A DNA stretch of 64,000 bases, taken from JANYCO01 sp035535995. Lineage in GTDB: Bacteria > Bacteroidota > Bacteroidia > Cytophagales > Cytophagaceae. The notes beneath the pieces were generated by a model. The model was not told the DNA's origin and did no database searches. It saw only the letters and a program-made list of their open reading frames with translations. Shown one piece after another: positions 1-8,395 of this stretch. Within the stretch, counting starts at the first letter, position 1, and each line of letters begins with the position of its first letter. The stretch is taken from contig DATLOZ010000019.1 in assembly GCA_035535995.1 (NCBI GenBank), positions 186,001 to 250,000 on the forward strand. The letters run 5' to 3'. A program made the translations under genes and the position numbers.

Positions 1-1127
1 AAGAGCCGGATGTACTGCTCCTCGATGAACCTACCAACCACCTTGATGCAGAGTCGGTAAACTGGTTGGAACTGCACTTACAACAATACAAAGGAACCGT
101 GATCGCAGTAACCCACGACCGTTACTTCCTCGACAACGTAGCAGGCTGGATCCTGGAGCTCGATAGAGGAGAAGGAATTCCATGGAAAGGAAATTATTCT
201 TCCTGGCTGGAGCAAAAACAAAACAGGCTAGCCAAGGAAGAAAAAACGGAATCCAAGCGTCAGAAAACATTGCAGCGCGAGTTGGAATGGGTACGCATGG
301 CTCCAAAAGCGCGTCACGCGAAATCAAAAGCGCGTCTTAGCTCGTATGAAAAATTACTGGGCGAAGATGCCAAACAAAAAGAAGATAAGCTGGAGCTCTT
401 TATCCCTGCAGGAAAACGTCTTGGTACAAAAGTGATCGAAGCAGTGAATGTATCCAAAGCATTTGGAGAAAAACTATTGTACGAGAATTTAAATTTCTCT
501 CTTCCGCAAGGAGGTATTGTAGGGATCATTGGTCCGAATGGTGCGGGTAAAACTACCTTGTTTAAACTCATCACCGGAAAATTGAAGCCTGATGCTGGTA
601 CTTTTGAAGTAGGAGAGACCGTAGAGATCGGCTACCTGGATCAGGAGCACGATACATTGGACCCAAATAAATCGGTATTTGAACTGATCTCCGGCGGCAC
701 GGAAACCATGCTGCTGGCGGGCAAGCAAGTAAACTCCAGAGCCTACGTAAGCAAATTCAATTTCGCCGGTGCCGACCAGGAGAAAAAGGTAGGCGCACTT
801 TCCGGAGGAGAAAGAAACCGCGTACACCTTGCAATGACTTTGAAAATGGGTGCTAACCTGTTGCTGCTGGATGAGCCTACCAACGATCTGGATGTAAACA
901 CACTTCGCGCACTCGAAGAAGCGCTTGAAAACTTCGGAGGCTGTGCAGTGATCATCTCCCACGACCGCTGGTTCCTGGATAGAGTAGCTACACATATCCT
1001 GGCTTTCGAAGGCGATTCGCAAGTATATTGGTTTGAAGGAAACTTCTCCGAGTACGAAGAGAACAAGAAGAAAAGACTAGGCGATACGGAGCCGAAGAGA
1101 ATTCGATATAAGAAGCTGGTAGAATAA
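1..1127 (+). CDS. ettA: ABC-F translation factor EttA, C-terminal part (cut by window start)
   Basis: Soluble ABC-F ATPase that binds the ribosomal E site and gates entry into elongation according to energy state. The reading frame is open from the window edge (first full codon at base 3), which lies in the Walker B/D-loop of the first nucleotide-binding domain (LLLDEPTNHLD). The inter-domain linker follows (ELEWVRMAPKARHAKSKAR), then the second domain with Walker A GPNGAGKTTLFK, signature LSGGERNRVHLA and Walker B LLLLDEPTNDLD. The C-terminus EPKRIRYKKLVE resembles EttA of other bacteria (EPKRIKY...), which is why EttA is preferred over Uup or another ABC-F. About 375 residues are present of a usual 555 or so. 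It is followed directly by a strong terminator hairpin. Confidence 0.9.
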   Translation, partial: EPDVLLLDEPTNHLDAESVNWLELHLQQYKGTVIAVTHDRYFLDNVAGWILELDRGEGIPWKGNYSSWLEQKQNRLAKEEKTESKRQKTLQRELEWVRMAPKARHAKSKARLSSYEKLLGEDAKQKEDKLELFIPAGKRLGTKVIEAVNVSKAFGEKLLYENLNFSLPQGGIVGIIGPNGAGKTTLFKLITGKLKPDAGTFEVGETVEIGYLDQEHDTLDPNKSVFELISGGTETMLLAGKQVNSRAYVSKFNFAGADQEKKVGALSGGERNRVHLAMTLKMGANLLLLDEPTNDLDVNTLRALEEALENFGGCAVIISHDRWFLDRVATHILAFEGDSQVYWFEGNFSEYEENKKKRLGDTEPKRIRYKKLVE

Positions 1128-1148
1128 TTGAAGAGAAAAAAGAAAATT

Positions 1149-1190
1149 AAAATCCCTCCAGTTTATTGAAAGTGGAGGGATTTTAGTTTT
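1149..1190 (+). terminator. Intrinsic terminator of ettA
   Basis: Perfect 12-bp stem: 1149-1160 pairs with 1173-1184 (TGGAGGGATTTT), 12-base loop, followed by a T-rich run (TTTTAGTTTTTG). It starts 22 bases after the ettA stop codon. Confidence 0.85.
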
Positions 1191-1276
1191 TGTAGAAATA
1201 TCATATAAAATAATGGCTATCGTTTTATGCATTTAGCAAAACCTTATAAGTAAACAGGTAGTCAACTAAAATAAGA

Positions 1277-2167
1277 ATGAAAAATATCCTCGGTGCCCTC
1301 TTAGTTTTCATCGGAGCCGTTTGCTTTTCTGCGAAAGCAGTGATGGTAAAACTTACCTATACTCACGCCGTAGACGCCATCACAGTGCTTACTTTGCGGA
1401 TGTTATTTTCATTACCCTTTTATATTGTGATCTTATTTTGGAACCGCCGCAAACTGATGGAATCGCGTGCAATGCTTACGAATAAAGATTGGATTAACCT
1501 GGTGATCATGGGAGTAGTAGGATATTATCTCGCCAGTATTTTTGATTTTATAGGATTGGAATATGTTACCGCAGGCCTGGAACGCTTGATCCTATTTATT
1601 TATCCTACAATCGTAGTAATACTTTCCGCATTATTTCTAAAAAAGAAAATAGGGAAAACAGAATACATCGCATTAGGTCTTACGTATTTCGGTGTACTCG
1701 TAGTGTTTCTCGACGATGCCGTAGTGGTACAGAAAAATGTAGTGTTAGGTTCCCTGTTTATTTTTGGAAGCGCGCTCACATACGCTTTTTATTTAGTGGG
1801 CACTGGTCAGCTCACGCCCAAACTGGGCTCTGTCAATTACACGGCACTTTCAATGATCATTTCTTCGCTGGCTGTATTCATTCATTATCTATGTGTCGGA
1901 GGGAAAATCCCGAAACTGTTTGAAAATAAAGATGTGTTAATCCTTACAGTGAACATGGCTATTTTTTCTACCGTCATCCCTTCCTTCCTGATTACAGAAG
2001 GAATAAGGCTCATGGGCTCCGGTCGCGCCTCTATAGTGGCCAGCATAGGGCCGGTATCTACGATTTTATTAGCTTATATTTTTTTAGGAGAATCATTTGG
2101 ATGGATCCAATTCGCGGGGACAGTGCTTGTGTTGTCGGGCGTGTTGATTGTGAGTTTCAGAAAATAG
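1277..2167 (+). CDS. EamA/DMT-superfamily transporter
   Basis: Inner membrane protein of 296 residues, the normal length for the 10-TM drug/metabolite transporter family. Two tandem EamA halves are visible: the first begins with the signal-anchor-like ILGALLVFIGAVCFSAKAV and the second near residue 155 (GSLFIFGSALTYAFYLV). The last helix contains IFLGESFGWIQFAGTVLVLSG, the conserved end of the second repeat. The substrate cannot be read from sequence; relatives export amino acids or metabolites. It is a single gene with its own intergenic space on both sides. The stop codon is followed after 3 bases by the left arm of a dispersed inverted-repeat element. Confidence 0.85.
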   Translation: MKNILGALLVFIGAVCFSAKAVMVKLTYTHAVDAITVLTLRMLFSLPFYIVILFWNRRKLMESRAMLTNKDWINLVIMGVVGYYLASIFDFIGLEYVTAGLERLILFIYPTIVVILSALFLKKKIGKTEYIALGLTYFGVLVVFLDDAVVVQKNVVLGSLFIFGSALTYAFYLVGTGQLTPKLGSVNYTALSMIISSLAVFIHYLCVGGKIPKLFENKDVLILTVNMAIFSTVIPSFLITEGIRLMGSGRASIVASIGPVSTILLAYIFLGESFGWIQFAGTVLVLSGVLIVSFRK

Positions 2168-2170
2168 ATT

Positions 2171-2403
2171 TCTGAGCCTTGATAGGATTTTGATTAGTAA
2201 GACATCAGTAGTTGTCATTCAGGAGGAAACTTTTGCAGAGTTTGTACTGTAGTTTAATCGTGCTTTTCAGAGTTTCAATAAATGGTTGTTGTGAAATTGA
2301 TATCAAGAATTGCAATTTTTTTTGTGAATCCTGTTTTGTTATTAACAAATCTTAAAAATCAAAATCCTGTCAATCTTCCAATCCCGAGAATCAAGGTTCA
2401 GAC
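2171..2403. repeat. MITE-like inverted-repeat element, copy A (left arm internally deleted)
   Basis: The right arm (about 2355-2403) reads outward as GTCTGAACCTTGATTCTCGG and continues with GATT-containing words; the left arm (2171-2197) starts TCTGAGCCTTGA and then jumps to TAGGATTTTGATTA, as if about 22 bases of the arm were lost. It is the same family as the intact copy at 18918-19159. The interior at about 2214-2245 carries the word TGTCATTCAGGAGGAA, also found in reverse at 13632-13649. It lies between the EamA gene and hslU, next to the hslU promoter. Confidence 0.7.
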
Positions 2404-2412
2404 AAAAAATAG

Positions 2413-2420
2413 TATCTTTG
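2413..2420 (+). promoter_or_regulatory. Promoter -7 box of hslU (TATCTTTG)
   Basis: Exact match to the Bacteroidota -7 consensus TAnnTTTG, 18 bases before the ATG at 2439. It argues against a start further upstream at the TTG in 2418-2420, which is inside the box. Confidence 0.6.
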
Positions 2421-2438
2421 TATAACGACAAAATTAAT

Positions 2439-3827
2439 ATGACAGACAAGCTGAAATATTTCACGCCTTCGCAGATTGTAGAAGAGTTAGATAAATATAT
2501 CATAGGCCAGCACGAAGCGAAACGGAACGTAGCCATTGCACTGCGCAACCGTTGGAGAAGAATGAATGCTTCGGAAGAAATGAAAAAGGAAATTGTACCC
2601 AACAATATCCTGATGATCGGCTCTACAGGAGTAGGAAAAACAGAGATCGCCAGAAGACTCGCCAAACTTTCTGATGCTCCTTTTACCAAGGTAGAAGCTT
2701 CCAAATTTACAGAAGTAGGATACGTGGGCCGCGACGTGGAAAGCATGGTGCGCGACCTTGTAGAACAAAGCGTCAACCTGGTGAAGATGCAGCGTAAAGA
2801 GGAGGTAAAATCCAAAGCAGCAGCCATTGTAGAAGAAATTATTCTCGATGCATTAATTCCTCCTGTGAAAAAAACTTCGGGTGCAATGTTTGACTCGGAA
2901 GGTAAAGTAGTATCGCAGGAAGATGAGGAACTGAACGAAAAAACACGTGAGCGCTTCCGCGAAAAAATTCGCAACGGAGAGCTCGACGAGCGCAAGATCG
3001 AGATTGATGTGCAGCAGAACAATATGCCTGGTATGGGCGTAATAGGCGGCTCAATGGATGAAGGTACAATGATGAACATCCAGGATATGATCGGAGGGAT
3101 GCTGCCTAAAAAAAGTAAAAAAAGAAAAGTATCCGTAGCCGATGCCCGTAAGCTCCTGCTCGACGAAGAAGCTGCCAAGCTGATCGATATGGATGAAGTG
3201 AAAGACGAGGCGATCAAACGAGCGGAGAATACAGGAATTATTTTTATTGATGAAATTGATAAAATAGCTTCTTCCAAAAACAAAGGTGGTGGTGGAGCCG
3301 ATGTGAGCCGTGAAGGCGTACAACGCGACCTATTGCCGATCGTAGAAGGAAGCACTGTAAACACAAAATACGGAGCGATCAATACCGATCATATTTTGTT
3401 CATTGCAGCAGGGGCTTTTCACGTAGCAAAACCTTCCGACCTTATCCCCGAACTACAAGGCCGTTTCCCAATTCGCGTAGAACTAAGCAGTCTTACCAAA
3501 GAAGATTTTTACAAAATTTTACAAGCGCCTAAGAATGCGCTTACCAAACAATACATCGCACTGCTGGCAGCAGAAGAAGTGGAGCTTAGCTTCAACGACG
3601 ACGCGCTTGAAACCATTGCAGAAATTGCTTTTCAGGTAAACAGCGAAGTAGAAAATATTGGCGCAAGAAGATTACATACTGTGATGAGTCTCCTGCTCAA
3701 CGAATTCATGTTCGACGTACCTGACCGTATTGGCCCTAATGCAAAGATCCTGGTGACGAAAGATATGGTAAAAGAAAAACTTTCGAGCATGGTGAAGAAT
3801 CGTGATCTGAGCCAATATATACTTTAA
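2439..3827 (+). CDS. hslU: HslU (ClpY), AAA+ unfoldase of the HslUV protease
   Basis: Cytoplasmic ATP-dependent unfoldase that feeds substrates to the HslV peptidase. 462 residues, normal length. The N-terminus PSQIVEELDKYIIGQHEAKR is the conserved HslU start, followed by Walker A GSTGVGKTEIARRLA, pore motif GYVGRDVES, an I-domain insertion (about residues 110-230), Walker B IIFIDEIDKIA, sensor/arginine-finger region ELQGRFPIRVEL, and the C-terminal tail ending in YIL, which inserts into HslV. The ATG at 2439 is chosen because an in-frame TTG 21 bases upstream lies inside the promoter box. No hslV is adjacent; the partner must be encoded elsewhere. Confidence 0.95.
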   Translation: MTDKLKYFTPSQIVEELDKYIIGQHEAKRNVAIALRNRWRRMNASEEMKKEIVPNNILMIGSTGVGKTEIARRLAKLSDAPFTKVEASKFTEVGYVGRDVESMVRDLVEQSVNLVKMQRKEEVKSKAAAIVEEIILDALIPPVKKTSGAMFDSEGKVVSQEDEELNEKTRERFREKIRNGELDERKIEIDVQQNNMPGMGVIGGSMDEGTMMNIQDMIGGMLPKKSKKRKVSVADARKLLLDEEAAKLIDMDEVKDEAIKRAENTGIIFIDEIDKIASSKNKGGGGADVSREGVQRDLLPIVEGSTVNTKYGAINTDHILFIAAGAFHVAKPSDLIPELQGRFPIRVELSSLTKEDFYKILQAPKNALTKQYIALLAAEEVELSFNDDALETIAEIAFQVNSEVENIGARRLHTVMSLLLNEFMFDVPDRIGPNAKILVTKDMVKEKLSSMVKNRDLSQYIL

Positions 3828-3828
3828 A

Positions 3829-3940
3829 TTATGAATGTTGAGTTATGAATTATGAATGAAACAATCATAGCTCAATTTTTTACATCAATAAAAAATGTTT
3901 ATACAAACATTCATAACTCATAGCTTATAATTTATAGTTT
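3829..3940. repeat. ATGAATTATGAGTT-type palindromic repeat
   Basis: Left arm about 3829-3861 (words TTATGAATGTTGAGTTATG) and right arm about 3907-3937 (ACATTCATAACTCATAG) are inverted copies separated by about 45 bases, so the transcript between hslU and the next gene could fold into a long hairpin. The same words recur at 8139-8171, 44773-44807, 49649-49717, 55687-55825 and 63523-63630. Confidence 0.65.
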
Positions 3941-3949
3941 TTTTCAAAA

Positions 3950-4888
3950 ATGAAAATCGTATTACTCGATTCAAAAACTCTTGGTGAGCTGAAAGAGTTG
4001 GAAATGCTCAATAAATACGGTGTAGTATCGGTCCACCAGTTTACCAAACCGGAAGAGGTCACTGACCGTGTGCAAGACGCTGAGATCATTATTACCAACA
4101 AGGTAGTGATCAATAAAAATGTAATGGATCAGGCAAAGAAATTGAAACTGATCTGCGTGGCGGCTACCGGTACAAATAATATTGACATGGACTACGCGGC
4201 GAAAAAAGGAATCGCGGTGAAGAACGTAAAAGGATATTCTACTGACGGTGTCGCGCAACATACATTTGCTTTGCTTTTCTATATTCTAAATCATATTTCG
4301 CTTTACGATCCTTATGTAAAAAACAGATCGTATTCAAGCTCAAATATTTTTACGCATCATGCCTGGCCCATTCACGAGCTGGCTTCTATGCGTATGGGTA
4401 TCATTGGCTTCGGCGCTATCGGACAGAAGGTAGCTATTATTGCAAAAGCATTTGGTGCGGAAGTGGTTTATTATTCTACTTCGGGAAAAAACACAAAGCA
4501 TAAAAATTTTGAAACAGTTTCACTGGAAGAAATTTTAAAAACATCCGACGTACTCTCAATTCATGCGCCACTTACAGAAGCCACACAAAATCTTATTTCA
4601 TACAAAGAGATCAAACAAATGAAACCTTCGTCGATCTTAATCAATACCGGAAGAGGAGGGATTGTAAATGAAAGAGACCTGGCCAAAGCGCTTGATGAAG
4701 AATTGATTCTTGCAGCTGCACTGGATGTATTTGAAAAAGAACCTTTGCCTGAAGATAACCCGCTACTCCAAATTCGAAATCGTGATCGTCTCATTGCAAC
4801 CCCGCATATTGCCTGGGCCGGCGTGGAATCGCGCAAGCGGTTGCTGGAAGGGATTTGTAAAAATATTGAGGAATTCGAAATAAAATAA
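3950..4888 (+). CDS. D-2-hydroxyacid dehydrogenase (glycerate/hydroxypyruvate dehydrogenase-like)
   Basis: NAD(P)-dependent oxidoreductase that interconverts a 2-keto acid and a D-2-hydroxy acid. 312 residues. The Rossmann motif GIIGFGAIGQKVA lies near residue 147; the catalytic triad of the family is visible as Arg in INTGRGGIVNE, Glu in VFEKEPLPEDNPLL and His in TPHIAWAG. The absence of an ACT domain argues against a full-length SerA, and the motifs resemble glycerate dehydrogenase (HprA) relatives, but the substrate is an inference. It reads convergently with lgt; both share a bidirectional terminator. Confidence 0.85.
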   Translation: MKIVLLDSKTLGELKELEMLNKYGVVSVHQFTKPEEVTDRVQDAEIIITNKVVINKNVMDQAKKLKLICVAATGTNNIDMDYAAKKGIAVKNVKGYSTDGVAQHTFALLFYILNHISLYDPYVKNRSYSSSNIFTHHAWPIHELASMRMGIIGFGAIGQKVAIIAKAFGAEVVYYSTSGKNTKHKNFETVSLEEILKTSDVLSIHAPLTEATQNLISYKEIKQMKPSSILINTGRGGIVNERDLAKALDEELILAAALDVFEKEPLPEDNPLLQIRNRDRLIATPHIAWAGVESRKRLLEGICKNIEEFEIK

Positions 4889-4895
4889 AATTCTC

Positions 4896-4940
4896 TTGCT
4901 TCGTCATTCTTAGTCCCTCCGGCAAAGAATGACGAAGCAA
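4896..4940. terminator. Bidirectional terminator between the dehydrogenase and lgt
   Basis: Perfect 16-bp stem: 4896-4911 (TTGCTTCGTCATTCTT) with 4925-4940, 13-base loop, between two convergent genes. The word GTCATTC is shared with other dispersed intergenic sequences in the window (2214, 13632). Confidence 0.75.
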
Positions 4941-4946
4941 ACATAA

Positions 4947-6035
4947 TTATTGAACTGTGTTTTTTTTCTTTTTTACCAAACTCCTCACCAATACAATAAT
5001 TCCAATCAATACCATCGGAATGCTTAGCAATTGTCCCATGTTGAATTGCATTGAATTTTCAAAAGCTACCTGATCTTCTTTGATGAATTCGTAGAAGAAA
5101 CGCAGCGTAAAGATCCAGATCATAAAAATTCCGAAGAGCATACCTTCCGGTGTGGCAGCTTTGTAACGGCTGTAGACAAAGGCTAGCAGGAAGAATAGCA
5201 ATAAACAGGTGATCGACTCGTACAGCTGTGCCGGATGACGCGGTATGCCCCAGGCGCGCATCACTACTTCAGTGCCTTCGCGGCCGGGTTCTCCTATTGA
5301 AATAGAATTCTCGCCTTTGGCAAGGATGATGTGTTCACCGTATTCAGGAGAAGCGTAAATAGTTTGGCGAATATTGTTTTGCGCCATTTCACGGATATTG
5401 CCATCGCCGAAACTTTTTACTTTCATATGAATATCTACACCGGTGAGGTATTTTCCATCCATAGTACTATCAGTCCCATTTTGCTTAATGGATACATCAG
5501 AGACCTGTCCTTTGAAAGTTTCGCGGATTGCAGAAGTGGTGGAGTTGACAAATACAAAACCTTGTGGCACGTTGGCAGGAATACCGATGATCTCGGAGTT
5601 GGTGAGGTTCCCAAGTCTTATGAAACAACCGCCCAGCGCTACCGTGAGTACAATTCTGTCAAGTAAATATAAATAGCTTTGGCTTGGATTTTTTCTATGA
5701 TACAACCAAATAGCGGTGAGCATACCAATACCAGCGCCGTGGCTGGCAAGTCCGCCTTGCCAGATGTATAAGATCTCAATCGGATGAGCCAGGAAGTAAC
5801 CTGGTTCGTAAAAGAAGCAATGCCCAAGACGCGCGCCCAGCACGGTTCCTATGATCATATAAGCGTTGATTGTATCGGCTTCTTTTTGAGAGCGGCCCTC
5901 GATTTTAAAAATTTTACCCAGGATGATCGGTCCTACGATGAAACCCAGTGCAAACAAAGGTCCATACCAACGGGGAGTCAATTTTCCGATCGAAAAAAGT
6001 TCGGGACTGAAATCCCAAATAATAAAATCAAGCAT
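4947..6035 (-). CDS. lgt: Prolipoprotein diacylglyceryl transferase Lgt
   Basis: Inner membrane enzyme that transfers diacylglyceryl from phosphatidylglycerol to the lipobox cysteine of prolipoproteins, the first step of lipoprotein maturation. Visible family motifs are YIWQGGLASHGAGIGM (residues 90-104), the RLGNLTNSEIIG segment (140-151) carrying conserved Arg, Asn and Glu, and RHPAQLYES (266-274). At 362 residues it is about 70 longer than E. coli Lgt; the extra sequence lies between residues about 160 and 260, in the stretch between the RLGN and HPAQLYE motifs. Several lipoproteins in this window would be its substrates. Confidence 0.95.
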   Translation of the reverse strand: MLDFIIWDFSPELFSIGKLTPRWYGPLFALGFIVGPIILGKIFKIEGRSQKEADTINAYMIIGTVLGARLGHCFFYEPGYFLAHPIEILYIWQGGLASHGAGIGMLTAIWLYHRKNPSQSYLYLLDRIVLTVALGGCFIRLGNLTNSEIIGIPANVPQGFVFVNSTTSAIRETFKGQVSDVSIKQNGTDSTMDGKYLTGVDIHMKVKSFGDGNIREMAQNNIRQTIYASPEYGEHIILAKGENSISIGEPGREGTEVVMRAWGIPRHPAQLYESITCLLLFFLLAFVYSRYKAATPEGMLFGIFMIWIFTLRFFYEFIKEDQVAFENSMQFNMGQLLSIPMVLIGIIVLVRSLVKKKKNTVQ

Positions 6036-6055
6036 TTTTCAGTTTGTTAGTTGGA

Positions 6056-6063
6056 CAAATATA
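6056..6063 (-). promoter_or_regulatory. Promoter -7 box of lgt (TATATTTG)
   Basis: Exact TAnnTTTG on the minus strand, 20 bases upstream of the lgt ATG at 6035. Confidence 0.6.
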
Positions 6064-6216
6064 AAGAAATGGGCTTATTTAATTTTGAATTTTAAATTCT
6101 AAATTTTGATTAAATCACGTTAACAGTAGACTAGGATCTTCTTAATCTTTTTTTAATAGTTGGTTGATAGCCTTATTAATTCCGGTTCCAAGGGTTGAAA
6201 TCTTGGGATATAACAT

Positions 6217-6251
6217 AAAAAAGCTTTGTCTTATGAAGACAAAGCTTTTTT
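6217..6251 (-). terminator. Intrinsic terminator of the ferredoxin gene
   Basis: Perfect 16-bp stem, 6217-6232 with 6236-6251, with a 3-base loop, ending in a T run on the minus strand. It begins 22 bases past the ferredoxin stop. Confidence 0.85.
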
Positions 6252-6273
6252 ATAATTTTTAAGGATATTAAGA

Positions 6274-6618
6274 CTATCCGTGCAGCCAGGCTTTTTTGGC
6301 AAGCAAAGTATCCTCGTCTTCTCTCACATCCGGATCGTCCACACAGCAGTCTACTGGGCAAACCGCGGCACACTGAGGTTCTTCATGGAAACCCATGCAC
6401 TCAGTGCATTTATTAGGTACGATGTAATAAAATTCGTTGGAGATCGGTTCGTTAGGACTTTTGGCATCCATCATGGAGCCATCTTCCAGTTCTATTTCTT
6501 TCAGAGTGGTGCCTCCTGCATAATTCCAGGTAGCGCCGCCTTCATAAATAGCAGTGTTTGGACATTCAGGCTCACAAGCCCCACAGTTTATACACTCTTC
6601 CGTAATGATAATGGCCAT
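6274..6618 (-). CDS. 4Fe-4S dicluster ferredoxin
   Basis: Small cytoplasmic electron carrier, 114 residues. The first cluster motif CINCGACEPECP is at residues 9-20, and the second, CTECMGFHEEPQCAAVCPVD, has the longer spacing between its second and third cysteines typical of the Allochromatium-type 2[4Fe-4S] ferredoxins. The insert between the two motifs (about 50 residues) is longer than in clostridial ferredoxins and acidic. Monocistronic: own promoter and terminator. The redox partner is not shown by context. Confidence 0.9.
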   Translation of the reverse strand: MAIIITEECINCGACEPECPNTAIYEGGATWNYAGGTTLKEIELEDGSMMDAKSPNEPISNEFYYIVPNKCTECMGFHEEPQCAAVCPVDCCVDDPDVREDEDTLLAKKAWLHG

Positions 6619-6648
6619 TTTATTTCTTTTTGATTTTTAAGCTGGCTG

Positions 6649-6656
6649 CAAAAATA
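6649..6656 (-). promoter_or_regulatory. Promoter -7 box of the ferredoxin gene (TATTTTTG)
   Basis: Exact TAnnTTTG on the minus strand, 31 bases upstream of the ATG at 6618. Confidence 0.6.
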
Positions 6657-6779
6657 AGTACAAATTAGTTTTATACCAATCCTACAGCCTGATTTTTTGG
6701 ATTTAAAGGGTAAAGTTGACGGTTTTAATCCAATTTGGCAGTAATCATGAATGCCAATGGCAGTTACCAGATAATGATC

Positions 6780-8102
6780 TTATCTGGGAAGACCCATTTT
6801 CGGCAATCCTTTGCCACCGGTTTTATTCATCATCTTCATCATTTTTCTCATATCTTCAAACTGCTTCATGAGATTGTTGACTTGCTGGATAGAAGTACCG
6901 CTACCGTCGGCGATTCTTTTTCTGCGGCTGCCATTGATGAGGTCGGGGTTTTGTCTTTCTTTTGGAGTCATCGAATTGATGATCGCTTCAATCGGAGCGA
7001 AGGCATTGTCGTCGATGTCTACGTCTTTCATCATCTTGTTCATGCCTGGTAGCATGCCTACGATGTCTTTGATGCTTCCCATTTTTTTAATCTGCTGCAG
7101 CTGGGTTAGAAAATCTTCGAAGTTGAATTGGTTCTTACGGATTTTCTGGTTCAGTCTTTTCGCTTCTTCTTCGTCAAAAACTTCCTGCGCTTTTTCTACC
7201 AACGAGACTACGTCACCCATGCCGAGGATCCTTTGCGCCATACGATCAGGATAGAAAACATCGAGGTTTTCCATTTTCTCGCCATTGCTCAGGAATTTGA
7301 TTGGTTTGTCTACTACGGCTTTGATTGAGATCGCCGCGCCACCGCGGGTATCACCGTCGAGCTTGGTAAGCACTACACCGTCGAAGTTGAGACGGTCATT
7401 AAAAGTTTTGGCTGTATTAACTGCATCCTGACCGGTCATGGAGTCTACCACAAACAACGTTTCGGAAGGTTTGATCGCGGCTTTTACTTCTGCGATCTCG
7501 TTCATCATCTGCTCGTCTACGGCCAAACGTCCGGCGGTATCGACGATGACGATCTTGAAGTTATTTTTCTTGGCATATTCCAGGGCGTTTTTTGCGATCT
7601 GAACGGCATTCTTATTTTCCGGTTCGGAGTAAACTTCCACACCTACTTGTTCTCCCAGTACTTTCAACTGATCGATCGCTGCTGGCCTGTAAATATCGCA
7701 GGCTACAAGCAATACTTGGCGACCTTGTTTTTTAAGATAGCTGGAAAGTTTTCCTGAAAAAGTAGTTTTACCCGATCCTTGCAAACCTGCAATCAGTATG
7801 ACTGCCGGGTCTCCTTTAAGATTGATGTCGGCTTTCTGGCCTCCCATCAGCTCGGTAAGCTTTTCGTGAGTGATCTTTACTAGCAATTGTCCGGGAGATA
7901 CTGCAAGCAGCACTTCGCGGCCCATCGCTTCATCCTTGATCACATCGGTTACACTCTTGGCTACTTTATAGTTTACGTCCGCATCGATCAGAGCCTTACG
8001 GATCTCTTTGATCGTAGAAGCGACGTTAATTTCTGTAATCCGTCCCTGGCCCTTTAGGTTTTTAAAGGCTTTATCAAGTTTTAAACTCAGGTTTTCAAAC
8101 AT
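6780..8102 (-). CDS. ffh: Signal recognition particle GTPase Ffh
   Basis: Protein subunit of the SRP: binds hydrophobic signal sequences on the ribosome and docks with FtsY. 440 residues. An N domain (1-85) is followed by the G domain with P-loop GLQGSGKTTFSGKL, G2/G3 motifs VACDIYRPAA and DTAGRLAVDE, and TKLDGDTRGG. The M domain from about residue 300 is methionine-rich near the end (QQVNNLMKQFEDMRKMMKMM). The 4.5S RNA gene was not found in this window. The start ATG at 8102 matches the family N-terminus MFENLSLKLDKAF. Confidence 0.97.
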   Translation of the reverse strand: MFENLSLKLDKAFKNLKGQGRITEINVASTIKEIRKALIDADVNYKVAKSVTDVIKDEAMGREVLLAVSPGQLLVKITHEKLTELMGGQKADINLKGDPAVILIAGLQGSGKTTFSGKLSSYLKKQGRQVLLVACDIYRPAAIDQLKVLGEQVGVEVYSEPENKNAVQIAKNALEYAKKNNFKIVIVDTAGRLAVDEQMMNEIAEVKAAIKPSETLFVVDSMTGQDAVNTAKTFNDRLNFDGVVLTKLDGDTRGGAAISIKAVVDKPIKFLSNGEKMENLDVFYPDRMAQRILGMGDVVSLVEKAQEVFDEEEAKRLNQKIRKNQFNFEDFLTQLQQIKKMGSIKDIVGMLPGMNKMMKDVDIDDNAFAPIEAIINSMTPKERQNPDLINGSRRKRIADGSGTSIQQVNNLMKQFEDMRKMMKMMNKTGGKGLPKMGLPR

Positions 8103-8125
8103 AATCTATTCTAATTTTGGGAGAA

Positions 8126-8133
8126 CAAAGGTA
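8126..8133 (-). promoter_or_regulatory. Promoter -7 box of ffh (TACCTTTG)
   Basis: Exact TAnnTTTG on the minus strand, 23 bases upstream of the ffh ATG. Confidence 0.6.
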
Positions 8134-8138
8134 GCTAT

Positions 8139-8171
8139 AAATTATGAATTATGAGTGATGAATTATGAGTT
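8139..8171. repeat. Single arm of the ATGAATTATGAGTT-type repeat
   Basis: Tandem words AATTATGAATTATGAGTGATG resembling the arms of the palindromic repeats at 3829-3940 and 55687-55825, but with no inverted partner nearby. Confidence 0.5.
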
Positions 8172-8351
8172 GATTAAAGTTTTTCGCCGGGTCTTTCTGG
8201 TTGTTGCTCAGGAGATATCTTGTACGAAATCTACAGTATAGTTGAAAAATGAATTATAAATATTCAGGCGGTTAACAAATAGCAATTGTGAAGTTTATAG
8301 TAGAAATTTCTAATGACAATCTGCTAGCCGATCCTGAATGAAATCCTTAAT

Positions 8352-8395
8352 CAAAATCAAGTAAATCTTCTAATCCTGGGAATCAAGGTTCAGAC
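8352..8395. repeat. Single arm of the MITE-like GTCTGAACCTTGATT element, copy B
   Basis: This matches the 41-bp arm of the intact element at 19119-19159 with few differences. Its outer end touches the stop codon (TAA, 8396-8398) of the patatin gene on the minus strand. No convincing second arm is seen within 250 bases, so it is a solo arm or a decayed copy. Confidence 0.65.

Noticed and set aside
2342..3382. A 346-codon minus-strand open frame opposite hslU
   Set aside because: It encodes a Ser/Ile-rich sequence typical of an antisense shadow, while the plus strand is clearly HslU over the full length.
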